NCBI GenBank assembly: GCA_025738555.1
Contig: JAOVFP010000004.1
Span: forward strand, 6,076,001 to 6,140,000
Source of the DNA: Cyathus striatus
Lineage: Eukaryota; Basidiomycota; Agaricomycetes; Agaricales; Nidulariaceae
Length of the DNA stretch: 64,000 nt
Reading direction: 5' to 3'
Position numbers and translations under genes: made by a program. Shown piece after piece: positions 1 to 12,100 of this stretch (positions within the stretch are counted from its first letter, which is position 1; the number at the start of each line of letters is the position of its first letter). The notes beneath the pieces are model-generated. The model did not search any database, was not told the origin of the DNA, and saw nothing but the letters and a program-made list of their open reading frames with translations.

Positions 1-35
1 TTGCAGAAACTTGTGCCATTTCATTTGATCCCTCT

Positions 36-341
36 GTGAAAATAAAAATGCAGAGTGCAAATGGAGAATATGAGATGACATTGGGACTTGCACGAAATGT
101 ACCTTTCAAAATAGCTGGAGTGACTATGTACCTCCAAATACATGTTCTGGAAAATCCACCATATGAACTATTGTTAGGACGACCATTTGACTGTTTAATG
201 GCAAGTAGTATTCAAAATGAATTAGATGGAGGTCAATATGTGACTGTAACAGATCCAAACACATTTGAGAAAATAACCATCCCTACACATGAGAGAGGGA
301 AGATGAAGATTGTCACCGAAGACAGTCAAAATTTTCATTAA
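36..341 (+). pseudogene. Retropepsin C-terminal fragment of gypsy element
   Basis: This 101-codon stretch carries the late part of a retroviral-type aspartic protease, including a LLLGRPF-type motif after a hydrophobic strand (PPYELLLGRPF), as in the polyproteins of agaric gypsy elements. The catalytic DTG/DSG would lie further left, outside the window or in decayed sequence. It ends at TAA 339-341, and the next pol segment continues in another frame, so a one- or two-base indel near 330-345 separates them. It would cut the polyprotein if the element were active. Confidence 0.75.
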
Positions 342-349
342 TCGATGAT

Positions 350-1998
350 TTGATCCCTGATCAAGGAGAGGCAGTGCTAATTATGTCATATGGACAAAAT
401 GAATTAAAGGTGGACAGAATGTATATGAAAGATGATAAACTGATGTTAACAGTACAGGACTTGCAATGTGCATATATGATGGAACAGGCAAGAGATGGAC
501 AACTTGAGGATAAGAAAATGGAGGCATTCTTTTTAAGTTTGACACAAGGGACAACTGGTGAACTTGGCAATATGAAAACAGCCAACACAGTGAGAGTGTG
601 TTTGGCTGGAAAGAAATATAAGCCAGTAGCTCAGAAAGTTAGACCAGTGTTAGCTGATGTGCCCCAAGAGTATTACATAAAGTGTGAAATAAAGGGAAAT
701 CCTTTAGAGAATATGCCAGAGTTGCCTGTAAAGCCACCAGACTTTGTTCCAACTAAGAGATACACAGATGAACAAAAAGATGAAATGGATAAAGTCCATG
801 GACAGGACTTCTTATGGAATGAAGAACGTAAACTGATGCACTGGATGATAAGAGAACAGGAAGAAGCTTTTGCTTGGGATGATACAGAGTGTGGCAAATT
901 CAAAGAAGAATTCTTCCCACCAGTACAAATCCCAGTAATACCTCATATACCTTGGGTAGAAAGAAATATTCCTATTCCATTAGCACTCTGTGAAGAAGTT
1001 TGCAGAATTATTAAGTCAAAGATTGATAATGGAGTATATGAATCATCTAATGCATCCTACCGATCAAAGTGGTTTTGTGTTGTAAAAAAAGATGGTAAAA
1101 GTTTACAATTAGTACATAGTCTTGAACCATTGAACCAGGTGACTATTGCTCACTCAGGATTACCACCAGCAACTGAAGAGCTAGCGAATCACTTTGCAGG
1201 AAGAGCATGTGGTGGGATTTTGGACTTGTATGTTGGATATGATGAACGAATACTAGCAGAGAGCTCAAGGGACTTGACCACATTCCAAACTCCCTTTGGA
1301 GCACTTAGATTAGTAACTTTGCCTATGGGATGGACAAACTCTGTTCCAATTTTCCATGATGATGTAACTTATATCTTGCAAGATGAAGTACCAGAATACA
1401 CTAAACCTTATATTGATGATTGTCCATTGAGAGGTCCAGCTACCCGGTATGAGTTAGAAGATGGAGGTTATGAATCAATCAAAGAAAACTCTGGAATCAG
1501 ACGATTTGTTTGGGAGCACTTCCAAAATGTGAACTGAATTCTACAGCGAATGAAGTATTCAGGTGGAACCTTCTCAGGGAAGAAATTAATTCTGTGTGCA
1601 GATGAGTTTGAAGTAGTTGGGCATATGTGCTCTTACAAAGGATGTAGGCCAACTGCTAAAACAATTAACTCTGTAACAAATTGGGGACCCTGTGAGGACT
1701 TCAGTGATGTTAGAGCCTTCCTTGGAACAGTTGTCCAAGCAAGACAAAACATTCCTAAGTTTGTTGACTTAGCGGCACCACTATACAATCTGCTGAAGAA
1801 AAATGTCGAGTTCCATTGGGGTGGGAAAGAACAAGAATCAATGGTCCTCTTGAAACAAGCAGTTAAAAATAACTTGCCAATTCGCAACCCGAACTATGAA
1901 AGTAAACAACCCTTAGTTGTAGCAGTAGACACATCATATATTGCTACTGGGTGGTTAATTTACCAAAGAGATGAAGAAAATCCATCTAAAATCTACTA
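350..1998 (+). pseudogene. Gypsy reverse transcriptase and start of RNase H, broken
   Basis: The segment covers the linker, reverse transcriptase and the start of RNase H. Visible landmarks are a fingers motif (SKWFCVVKKDG), the TPFG-LVTLPMGWTNS region and a degenerate catalytic motif (YIDDCP). After TGA 1535-1537 the thumb region follows in the same frame (GTFSGKK, CADE), then the connection region and the first RNase H aspartate (VAVDTSYIATGW). The stop sits where relatives have arginine (NVN-R-ILQ). Coding stops where the Tc1-like element entered at the TA at 1997-1998. Joining 1998 to 3055 keeps frame and codes on into the rest of RNase H. Confidence 0.85.
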
Positions 1999-2187
1999 CA
2001 GTTTGCGACACTTAAACACCACAAATTTTATTACAGTAGGAAAATGAATTTTTCAGGGCAAACTAATTACAGATTCAGAATCAGAAGGTCAAAATACATA
2101 CAAAAATGATGTTTTTGTGAAATTCCCACGATAAAACAGCTGTGCCAAATTTTTTGGCAAAAAAATCGACATGTTACATAGCCTAAT

Positions 2188-2440
2188 TTAGGATACAACA
2201 GCCTCAAGTGCCATCATAGCATGATTCAAGACTTGACAGTGTTGACAATGCTGTCTAACAGCCCATTCTGCTGCTTCACCTATTAAACCACACCTGTATG
2301 CACTCATAAATTGCCATGTTTGGTTTATAAAATGACAAATAACATCCAGAGGACAAGCATCTAAATATTTCACAACTGCTTTTTTTGCATCTTGAAAGGT
2401 TCTTTTATCTTCTTCACAATACTGATATTTTGCCCACCCC
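2188..2440 (-). pseudogene. C-terminus of Tc1-like transposase
   Basis: Read on the minus strand, the segment gives WGWAKYQYCEEDKRTF, then KYLDACPLDVICHFINQTW, then FMSAYRCGLIGEAAEWAV. This is the recurring C-terminal block of agaric IS630/Tc1-type transposases, which follows the catalytic HCELNPIE region. Expected arginines in the block appear as C or Q (for example ICHFINQTW for IRRFINRTW), as CpG decay of CGN codons would produce. The catalytic core is missing. Its place inside a TA-flanked inverted-repeat element supports the assignment. It ends at TAG/TAA-type stops and cannot be functional. Confidence 0.7.
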
Positions 2441-2546
2441 CAGTACTGTCAAAGTGTATGCTCAATAATTTAAATTTGTAATATTATTAAAACATACATA
2501 CCATTTCTATTGGGTTCAATTCACAATGAAATTTTGGCAGAAACAA

Positions 2547-3020
2547 GCATACTAAAAATACATTTTTCATGATTTTACTATTTTTTTTATGGCAAAGTGC
2601 GAAATTTTTGGGCTAAAAAATCGAAAAATAATTGGAATTTCGAAAATCTGCTCGTGGAATATTGTAGATTACATCGTAACTATCCTATTCCGATGATTTT
2701 CGGAAGCTAAAAGTCATTTGTGGTTGCTAGAAAATTCACTTATGGTTTTTAGAAAAGCGATTTTTTAGCACCCAGTGAAGCGATTCAGAGGCCGTTTTTT
2801 TGCAGAATCATATTGCTATCGATGAAAGCATACTAAAAATACATTTTTCATGATTTTTACTATTTTTTATGGCCAAGTGCCAAATTTTTGGGCTAAAAAA
2901 TCAAAAAAATCGGAATTTCGAAAATCTGCTCGTGGAATATTGTAGATTACATCGTAACTATCCTATTCTGACGATTTTTGGAAGCTAAAAGTTGTTTGTG
3001 GTTGCTAGAAAATTCGCTTA
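2547..3020. repeat. Internal direct repeat pair in the Tc1-like element
   Basis: The stretch 2547-2742 recurs at 2828-3020 in the same orientation with few changes. Both copies begin GCATACTAAAAATACATTTT and end with GTTGCTAGAAAATTC. Several differences are CG versus TG or CA. The 85 bp between them are also poor in CpG. The second copy abuts the right terminal inverted repeat. Confidence 0.85.
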
Positions 3021-3054
3021 ATAAATTTGTGGTGTTTAAGTGTCACAAACTGTA

Positions 3055-5221
3055 TGTGAAATTTAGTTCCAAAACATTGTCTGAACAGCAATCATGATAT
3101 TCCCAACCAAAGTGTGAACTGCTAGGACTGCGCATGGTATTAGAAGAACAGTATCTTCTATTTTGATGTAGAAACTTAGTCATAGAAACAGATGCGAAAT
3201 ACTTGTTTGGTATGCTGAACAATCCTGGGAATATGCCAAATGCAACTACAAACCGTTGGGTTGACTTTATCTGAACAAATTTCTTCTTTAAGCTTGTACA
3301 TAAAGCTGGAAAGATATTTGGACCTGATGGGTTGTCTCGAAGGAAGTTTGCTACTGGTGATCAGACAGATTGGAAGTTTACGGATGAATCTGAGGATGAT
3401 GAGCAACCATATATCCTTGAAAAGAAATTCATGAATGATCCTGATCCTCTTCCATTAGAGGAATTTTATGAAGAGATTGATACCCAAACTGGTTTCCTAA
3501 TTGCAGAGTCTCCATTAGACATAAATGATGAACTTAAGGAAGCTAGAGAACAGTATCAAGCTGAACTAGAAGTAAAGCACAACATAGTTAACAATGAAAA
3601 TTGCCCTGAACAAGTTAAGCAATACCTCTGCCAGTTTACAACAGTAAAACAAGTACTCCCTGAACCTGAGTACATTGGACCATACCCAGAAGAGCACCAT
3701 CTGGAAGCAAGTCGCATCAGAGATGAAAAAATGCAATTGCTAAAAGATTGGCTGAAAGATACAAGTGTCACACCAGTTGGTTACACTCCAACACAGTTTA
3801 AAACATTTAGACAATTCACTAAGAAGTACTTCCTGGATGATGGGAAATTATATCTGAAAGGAGAGAATGGTGAACATAAACTCTATGTTGAAAAACCATA
3901 CCGAATGTACATGCTTCACTCAGCACATGATGCTCTTGGGCATCGTGGTGCTTATGCTACAACCAAACTGATGTCAACAAGATTTTGGTGGCCACAATTG
4001 GACATGGATGTAGAGTGGTATGTGAAGACTTGTGAAGAATGCCAGAAGTGACAACAGATGTTGTTTGAAACACCTCCAGTGTTAACTGAAACTCCGTCAT
4101 TGTTCCAGACTCTACATGTTGATACACTGCATATGGGAGAAGAATTTGCTTCAAACGGTTGCAAGTGCATTGTGCATGGACGATGTGCTCTTTCATCTTG
4201 GCCAGAAGCTAAGGCATTGCGAGTAGAAAATGCGAGATCCATTGGACAATGGTTATTTGAAGACATTATTTGCTGATGGGGTTGTATACAAAAGACTGTG
4301 ACAGACAATGGGACACCATTCCTAAAAGCAATGAAATGGGTTGAAAACAAATACTCTATCAAAGCAATCTCAATCTCACCATACAACTCCAGAGCAAATG
4401 GTATTATTGAACATCCACACTGGGACTTAAGAACAATGTTGATGAAAACATGTGGGAAGAACAATCTTAATAAGTGGTATTACTTCTTGCATCATGTTCT
4501 ATGGGCAGATCGTATAACTCCATGGAAGCGTTTAGGATGTTCTCCTTATTTTATGGTTACAGGTGCCCACCCAGTACTACCATTTGATCTTAAAGAAGCA
4601 ACTTGGCTTGTAGAACCTCCTTCAGGGATTATGCCAACTGCAGATTTAATTGCGAGACGAGCACAAGCTTTAGCTAAACATGTACACCATGTTGAACTTA
4701 TGCATGAACAAGTAACTGAAGAAAAAATACACTGTCTTGAAACAATGGAAAAAGAAGTAGAACACAAAGTACGAAAATGGATATTTGACAAGGGTGACTT
4801 AGTATTAGTACGAAGTCCCAACATAGGTAAAATGTCAAATCAGAAGGGTAGATATAGATACAACAGTCCATATGTTGTAGTTGCATGAGCAAAAGGAGGT
4901 AGTTATGTACTCTGTGAACTTAATGGTGTAGTATTGCATTGAAAAATAGCCAGAGTAAGAGTGATACCTTATTATGCTCGTAAAAGTATACCTCTACCAG
5001 ACTCTGTTCAAGATATGATTGATTTATCTGAACAAGGCCTATGGGATATGCTTGCAGAAGAAGAACCAGAAGAAGAAATGCGAAATGACATAGAAGATCT
5101 TATGTTTAAAAATGTAAGACTTAGAAAAGAAATTGAAGTTGACACTCTAAGTGATTCGGAAAATGAGTTAGATAATACTCAAGAAGACTTAGATGACAAC
5201 TCAGACTCAGACAAGAAATAA
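3055..5221 (+). pseudogene. Gypsy RNase H end, integrase and C-terminal tail, broken
   Basis: This continues the pol frame after the nested transposon. The RNase H end has QPKCELLGL and ETDAKY motifs. The linker and H2C2 zinc region follow: HSAHDALGHRGAY, then CEEC near 4032-4043. The integrase core has its first Asp in HVDTLHM (about 4120), its second in VTDNGTPF (about 4303) and its Glu in NGIIEH (about 4400). An acidic tail ends at a natural TAA 5219-5221. Internal TGA stops at 3095, 3164, 3272, 4049, 4274, 4886 and 4940 break it, mostly where relatives have arginine. No frameshift was seen. Confidence 0.85.
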
Positions 5222-5356
5222 TGTGACGGAAATTCAGATACTTCCAAGCTATAAACATACAAAGTTTCTATCTACAGAACGTAGAAAAAGCGAAGTATGT
5301 AAGGAATAATTATAGCTAGGAGCACTACATCGTCAAAAACAACAAAGAATAAGAAA

Positions 5357-6725
5357 TTACAACTAGAATAAAAAAGTAGAAATCAGAAAAAGCGAAAAAG
5401 ACAAAAGAAGTACAATTACAGTTGCAGAAGCAGCTGACATCTTGTCCAATTCGAACATCATGCTCTTTGTAGTGACGACATATTGCTCTATTTTTGTAGT
5501 GGCAGTGAGCAAATCGGCAGACCATTGAGCAATAACGGCCTCCCAGAAGCTAAGAGACTGTCCCGGCTTGTCGGGGAAGCGATGCCCTTCAACGGAGTTG
5601 ATAACGTTCATTGCCCACATACGGACATCAGGAAATTCTGTAAAAATAGATATGCATCAGACAAAAATAGATGACATAGATTAAAATAGAACATGTACTG
5701 GGAAAGGTCAAGTCTACACGGACATGCTTCTTTGCCACAACCTGCACAAATTTGTGGTAAGATGGGCTGTGTAAATTGATGCGGGGAAGAGCCTCGTAAG
5801 GAATACGTACCGCTTCGGGGTGGGCCTCAGCAGCAGGCTGTATAGAAGAAAAAAAAAAAAAAAAAAGATATGTCAGAAAAAACAAGACCCAAAACGAAAA
5901 TAGATCATACATACTTGAGTTACAACAGGTGTGGGTGCAGAGGTATCATCCACTAGCATATCAGTGGAGTTCTGTGAAATATTTAAAGTAAGAACCTCGA
6001 AAAATGCGAAAGAAAAAGAAATGACATACCAAAGAAGCATCAGTAGCAGGTACAACTACTGCTGGTACCGTAATAACAGGTACTTGGACAGCTGGGACAG
6101 CTGGAACGATGGGTGTAGTAGCCTGGGCAGTAACAACTTCGACATCAGAGTCAGAGTCAATGGTCTCAACAGACTTAATGACTTTAGCACGCTAAAGAGT
6201 GAAAAAGAAATGAAATAAGTTAGCTAAAAGATAGAATAGACAATGAAATAAAAAAAAAGGGCACTTACACGACGTTTGCCTACTGCAACAGCAGGCGACG
6301 GGACAAGAACAATTGGCACGTTGTTACATTTGTGCTGAACATTGGCGCAAATCCGAAACACAGCATTGTAGTATGGCTCAGGATGAGCGTAGTTGGTGCC
6401 GCCCTTCTCTGCGAGAGTATGGTACAGTTTGCGCAGGGCAAACATAACCTCCATGAAGTCCACCTCCTTCAACATGTCAGGATAAGCCTCATGGTGCGAA
6501 AGTATACGATGCTGAGAGATAAAGACAATGAGTACAGAATAACAATGAAAGAATAAAATAAGAATAAAAACACATGAGTTCGCCGTGGGGACTGTCAAGG
6601 CTAAGTGCCTTGATGTCGATACCAAGAGATAGACAATTCTGGAGACTGCCGACCTGGTCTCGCAGAACATGGCAAGCACTGACAAAAGTCAGGGTGTTGG
6701 TATAGGACTCGATGGAAGAAGACAT
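5357..6725 (-). CDS. Unknown multi-exon gene B
   Basis: I do not recognise the family. The exon model on the minus strand is 6725-6574, 6511-6269, 6191-6030, 5971-5915, 5837-5699, 5637-5420 and 5362-5357, with GT-AG introns of about 57-77 bp. From exon 2 onward all phases agree; the exon 1/2 junction is off by one base, so exon 1 is uncertain or the gene is damaged. The product is about 280 aa. It has a conserved-looking helical region (FMEVMFALRKLYHTLAEKGG), a low-complexity Val/Pro/Thr linker and a C-terminal helical segment. CpG content is normal, so it is younger or less methylated than the flanking gypsy relic. It lies downstream of gene A on the same strand, and the two may form a repeated pair. 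Confidence 0.5.
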
Positions 6726-6842
6726 GGAGAAGTGGTAAGCACAATGGAGTGGTTAAAGAACACAACTCACAAATGCTTCGGATATATACCAAATCTCTAT
6801 CTGCCAATGATAAATTGCGAATTGTGGTGTGATACTGCACCC

Positions 6843-7615
6843 TGTAGAGCAGGCGTTCGGCCTGCACTATGGAACGGATGATTCTACAAGTCCTGCAAAC
6901 GCGTTCAGTCACGTGACGTGTTCACGTCATCAAGCTTGAAACAGCGCGTCTATGCTATCGTCTCTGCCACCTCAACACGCTCCCCGACTCTCTCCGCCTC
7001 CACCCCCTTCGCCACAATGCTAACCATATATTCAACACCAAGACCACCACAAGAATGGTTGTAACACAGACTCAAGTAACCGAGAGACCGCTCAACAGCG
7101 GCACCTCAAAGTCTAATCATCTCCATATCGACATCTCAATATATTCTCTTTCTCCCTTATCTTTTAATTCAATTTCTACATTCTATTCCAAACAAACTCG
7201 TGTTTCGGCTCCTGGAAACAATTATTCAATTCCTATCTTATCCTTGGCCTTACTTACACTCTTTTCGCTCTTTTAGGTATATTTCTATCTCTTTTACTAT
7301 ATAAACTGTATATGTTGGTATCGAGCAATCCAGTGAAGTTCACCATCTCGAGTTCTCGTCTAAACGATTCGGTTTCGTTCTCTGTCGCTGTCTACAACGC
7401 TCTACGTCGTTCTACTCGCCCCAACTCGTCGTGCAAACTTACTCAGTCAATTTTCATCCCAGAACTTCAAAACTCGAAGTTCTCATCCGTTTTCTTTCGT
7501 ATTTGTCACTGATCGTCGTATTTCATCACCTTAGAATCCTTATGCTGGACGGACGCACCAGTGACTCGCATTTCTTTGCATAGGAACCTTCAACCTCGAA
7601 TTTCCCTCTTCAACC
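6843..7615 (+). mobile_element. Dispersed LTR-like repeat, copy 1
   Basis: It begins TGTAGAGCAGGCGTTCGGCC, where AGGC...GCCT forms a small hairpin, and runs for about 770 bp. It aligns along its length with 41135-41905 and, in decayed form, with 26762-27325. Shared landmarks are the start hairpin, a TTTTAGGTATATTTC block next to a TATA-like ACTATATAAACT (about 7297), a CCAGTGAAGTTCACC block (about 7331) and a final ACCTTAGAAT block. No genes are inside. A TG start, an internal TATA-like site and no coding capacity fit a solo LTR or a promoter-bearing repeat; no target duplication was found. Confidence 0.65.
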
Positions 7616-7919
7616 CACATGAGCCAAGATACGACGAAAAGATGTCGGATATGTTCATATAGTCTGTAGGTCGGAAAAATTGAGTAAAAAGCGAGATAAG
7701 AATGCAAAAGAGACAGCCGAGGACGGCTATTTCAATGTTGATGGGGGGAAGGGCATAACACATGCCTTGGACACTTGAAACTTGAAAAACCGAACGGTGA
7801 AAAATAATAATAAGTCATGGACATTATAGATATGCATAGACCGAACTCATTATGCAAATTTCGAAGCCATAAGAAATTTATTGAAATAAAACTCGATAGA
7901 ACAGTGTACTCTATGTACT

Positions 7920-9140
7920 CTAATCATCATTAATGGTTACAAGCGACGGTACACTATCAGAATTGAAAGAAGGCGAACAAGTAGCTTGAGAACGATGCCC
8001 ACCACGCTGAGTATGAGAACCATGCCCATTATGACCACCATGACAAGCACTAGAGCCATGTCCCCTAGTCCCACTACCTTGCACAGGAAACTGTCCAAAT
8101 GGAAGGCTCATGTTGCAAATGACATGCACAAATGGCTGTGGATTGATAGTGCCAGGACGGTGTGCATCAGAATGACGAGGCAAAGCAAATTCGTACTGAG
8201 CAATGGACTCGTAGAATTCACGGGGAACTCAAGTCTGGCTAAGTCCCAACTTGGCCTGAGCACGAAATACGGCAGATGGAACGCCCACTGCCTGAATCTC
8301 AGCACCGGTTGCGGCAATGAAGAAAGACTCCATAGAGAGGAGCTGGGAAGGGCAGATAAGTCCCTTCTTGACAGTGTCGGCAAAATGAAACGTATCGATA
8401 ATTTCGGTGAGATCGAGGTTGGAGGCAAGAATGCCATGAGAGTGAAGTCCTGAAATACCACCGAGCTTCTGGTATGCCTCGTGGAAGGAATAGACATAGT
8501 CCAGCAGGTAATTACTGTACTTCACAGCTTGGATATTAGCCATGGCTGTAAAAAACTGGAGTGAGCGCTGAGCCTCCAGGACAACAGGGAGTTGTGCAGC
8601 TAGATCTGTAGAAAAGAAATAAGCAGACAAGCTATAAAACGAGAAAGAGGGACATACTGAAAGCCAGAATGTCAACTTGACCTTGGGGAATTTCAGCAAC
8701 AAGGACGTGAGATGGATTGTTGAGACAAAAGCTGCACTCTCGTGCAACAGACATTCGAGTACATGTAATACAAGTGCTCCCAGGCGAATCCAGGTTGACA
8801 ATACAAGAGGAATGAGAACATGTGCACTGAGCACAACTGTCAGAACGGCTGTTGCAGCGAAGGCTGAGCTTTACAAGCTCGTTGATAACCTCACGGAGGT
8901 CGAGTAGTGAAACACCAGTGGACATCATATCTAAAAATTGACAGGACAGTCAGTAAAAAAATAACAGAAAGAGAAAAAAAAAAAAACCAACATACTGTAT
9001 GTCTGGAGAACAAAATACGAAGTAGAGGGAAAATTCTGCGGACAGCACAAACTCTCGACCTCTATAAGTGATATATCACCAGATGCTGAGACCGTCGGTA
9101 CAAGATAAGGCCGAAAACGATATGTAGAGCTTGATTGCAT
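7920..9140 (-). pseudogene. Unknown cysteine-cluster gene A with one nonsense codon
   Basis: The minus-strand exons are 9140-8996, 8930-8658 and 8605-7920 with GT-AG introns of 65 and 52 bp. The three add up to exactly 368 codons. The product has an N-terminal region, a cysteine cluster at roughly residues 66-105 (Cys pairs spaced like CX6CX2CX6C...CX2CX8CX2C), a helical middle (AAQLPVVLEAQRSLQFF) and a Gly/His/Ser-rich C-terminus. An in-frame TGA at 8229-8231 interrupts an otherwise continuous frame (SQT-stop-VPREF), most simply a CGA to TGA change. A poly-pyrimidine/AG boundary just upstream of 9140 suggests a 5'UTR intron. The cysteine arrangement recalls the antisense ORF of the 14.7-16 kb chromovirus. 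Function unknown. Confidence 0.6.
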
Positions 9141-12100
9141 AATTTTTCTGAAAGAAAAAACCAAGAGATCAGAAAGGGCTTGTGATATACGCCCATCCGT
9201 GAAAACGCATGGTGGCACCTAAATGTTCCGGTGTACAGGTAGTAAGACTGAGTTCCAAAACAACCTGATGACACAAAAAGAATGTGACTGAGGACAGTCA
9301 TTTGTTAGTGTGGGGGAGATGATACACTAGTAAATGTAAAGGACGTACTTTAATTTCATTTTTCGCGTTCCGAATTTATGGAACTTCCACCTGAGTGCGT
9401 GAGTAGGACACAGCAGGGAGGGGCTGAGTTCCCGCGCCGCCTCCCATAACTTACTAAGGGATTAAAACAAATAAACTTATAAAAACATAAAACTCTGCCT
9501 CAGTATGGTTTAAAACAATTTAAACAAATAACATACCACTTTCATTCAAAAACACACAGTCCTGTTGCATTTGCTAGCACCAGATAAATCCCACCATGCA
9601 TTATGACGAGCCCCAGATTTACAGACCAACCAGAAAAGTGCACAGAGTTGAAAGAAAAACCTAGAACCTAGAACCAGCCCAGAACTCGAGAACTATGCCA
9701 AAGCTATGCAGACAGTGCACTAGCTAAGCACGGAATGATGCCAATGTATCATGCACAACCCATGCGCAGATCCCCAGAAGAGAGACAATAGCATTGCGAG
9801 TATGCATTGCAGTAATGGCGTATTGTTGCGATACTGACGCGCCACGTGCACTTGATGATGTAATCAATGCCTGAAATGGAAACAGATCGACGTGCTGCCC
9901 ATACGGGCACCCATTGCGACATAGACACACATGCACGTGTGCATGCAATTGGTTGCAGTAACGACTGGGCTAGAACAATGGAGAAACCTAGGAATAAATT
10001 AGTAATTAGTATAGACCAAAGTAGTAACTAGATATGTCCGTAAATGTATATAGATGAGTGAGGAGGGAAGAAATAAGGCAGGAACTGCCAGGCATTCTTC
10101 CCTCCCACTGACAGGGTGTGTAAAGACGAGAATCAGAGATAGTTATGAGACGTTTTGATACCAAGAAATATGTACCACGATACTGAATTGAATCTGAACT
10201 TGACTTTGAATACTTTGACGCATGAACGAGAATAGCCTGAGTTTAACTTGTTCTATTTTTAACTTGTTCTAAATTTGGAATAGACACAATTGCACCCCTC
10301 AAACTTACTGAAATCACACCTCAGGATTTGGATATTATTATAGTATTTAGGATTTCTATTCTAAGTACTTAAGAATTACTTAACTCGTCGCGTGACACAA
10401 CAAAACCCTCCAGTGCAAAGTAACCTCCGAACTCTCAGTATATCTCTCCCAAGGGGTATCAATGTTACAAATTCTGTACATGACCCTATGCTATGTGTTT
10501 AAGACATTGTAACTACCCCCCTCCCTCCCATACCTTCCTTATTAGGAAATATTACATAATTATTTCATCACCTTCCGCTTCTTCTGAGCATGGACAACAC
10601 ACTGTCCAGCATTCTTCTTGCATTCTATGTCACAAAACCAGCCCTGTGTTGGTATATCAATAAGACCCCTGCATTCCAGGTGATACTAGTGAAATTTAAG
10701 TTAGTGTATAACATGTACAAGTACTGAAACACCATTACAGTTATAGGACAACCAGGGGATTTGCACTTCAATAGCTCCTCTGAAGAGATTGTCAAATAAC
10801 AATCCTGAGATGGCTGATGGGTGTACACTACCTATAGTCATGTATTTTAGCTTCTCTACACATGTAATTAGTACTCACCAAATGGTAACAAACATGGGCT
10901 AGTTACAGAATTGGAGTGAGACCTGAGCTGCCAGTTAAAAGTACTAAGAAGTACACTTACCAAGGGTGTGAATATTACAAAGCCTAAGGTAGTACTATGA
11001 GCAGAAGGGACAGTAAAGCAGTGGTGCCAAACTCAGCAACTAAATGGATAACAGCCAGAACACATCCAGCGACATGTGAAGGTCATGTGATGGAACATGA
11101 TCACACTCAAGAGAAGCAAGCAATGATGAAGTGCCTCACTACACACCTCAGCAAACCCCAGAACCCCGAGCCAACTGATTGACTTCTCTCAGAGTAACCA
11201 GTGAAGTGATGCATGGTTAATTAAAGTGATAAACCCTGAACCTTGATAAGATCTTTGTGCTAAGAATAGCACATCCATGAATAGCCAATTTCATACCAAC
11301 AGAAGGAATGTGTGCAGCACCATAGCCTCCATCACACAACTCCCTATGACAGACACATGACCCCCTGTCCAGCACACTCTGTGAGTGAATGGCTTCCCCC
11401 TGTCAGTGACATAGTATACCCTCCCTAGTACCCTGAATGTACCTATCTAGCAGCTATGCAGTACCATTAGCCACCACATTTCCAGCAGTATATAAAGTAG
11501 ATGAGTTTTGCCATGTAGAACCAAGCTATCCCCTGTGCAGCTTCCATTATAAAGTACTTTGATGTAGTGTAGTGAAATAAAGTGTATTTTCCAAGATCAT
11601 TGTTTAATAATTTGATTTGAGTCTAGTAAGAAGAAACTGCAAACTCATAGAGAATCACACATAACCTTGTACATAGCCAGAGATGTTATCTAATCACTAC
11701 TTAGTTATTCCTTAACCTTTCTATACATCCCCCTTCTACCCCCTTTTGCCCAGAAGTGTCATTAAAATTGATTGTTAGCAACAGACAAGCTAAACACTTG
11801 AAGTCAAACTTAAACACTTGAATATGAATAGAAGATGACTCTTATTGCTTGTCTGGAATAAACTAGTACAAGATACAAGAATAATGAATTACTAACTAGA
11901 AAGACCATATTTATAGAGATAGACCATGAGGAGATTGCATGTAATACTACCTACACTATAACACATGTAACTGTGCTTCTACATTAAGAACTCATGTAAA
12001 ACATATGGCCGAACTGTGTAACTGTGCCCACAGTCTTGATGAGTAATGCATGTTGATATGCATGGTGTCCGCATTGTATGTCATGTGACTAATCACATGA

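Larger units (their letters stand above)
1999..3052. mobile_element. Tc1/mariner-like DNA transposon relic nested in gypsy pol
   Basis: The ends are inverted repeats of about 32 bp starting CAGTTTGYGACACTTAAACA. The flanks are TA at 1997-1998 and 3053-3054, the target duplication of the Tc1/mariner superfamily. Removing the 1,054-bp element and one TA restores the host pol reading frame, which fixes the boundaries. Inside, 2188-2440 on the minus strand keeps a transposase C-terminus. Two direct copies of about 195 bp (2547-2742 and 2828-3020) make up the right half. It is non-autonomous and CpG-poor like its host. Confidence 0.88.
1..5221 (+). mobile_element. Decayed Ty3/gypsy LTR retrotransposon, 3' part
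   Basis: The protein order is protease C-terminus, reverse transcriptase, RNase H, integrase with H2C2 zinc-binding region, integrase core and acidic C-terminal tail, which is the Ty3/gypsy order. Gag and the 5' LTR lie off the left edge, and no 3' LTR could be delimited after 5221. From 350 to 5221 the reading frame stays in one register; the only frameshift seen is near 330-345. Internal stops in this register are at 1535, 3095, 3164, 3272, 4049, 4274, 4886 and 4940, and all eight are TGA. At most of them relatives have arginine, so CGA to TGA is the likely change. The sequence is very poor in CpG. The element is inactive and old. A DNA transposon interrupts it at 1999-3052. Confidence 0.9.

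Noticed and set aside
350..5221. TGA used as a sense codon instead of stop
   Set aside because: The aligned residue is mostly Arg rather than one fixed recoded amino acid, the TGA sites look like CpG transitions, and the intact unknown gene at 54.8 kb ends in TGA.
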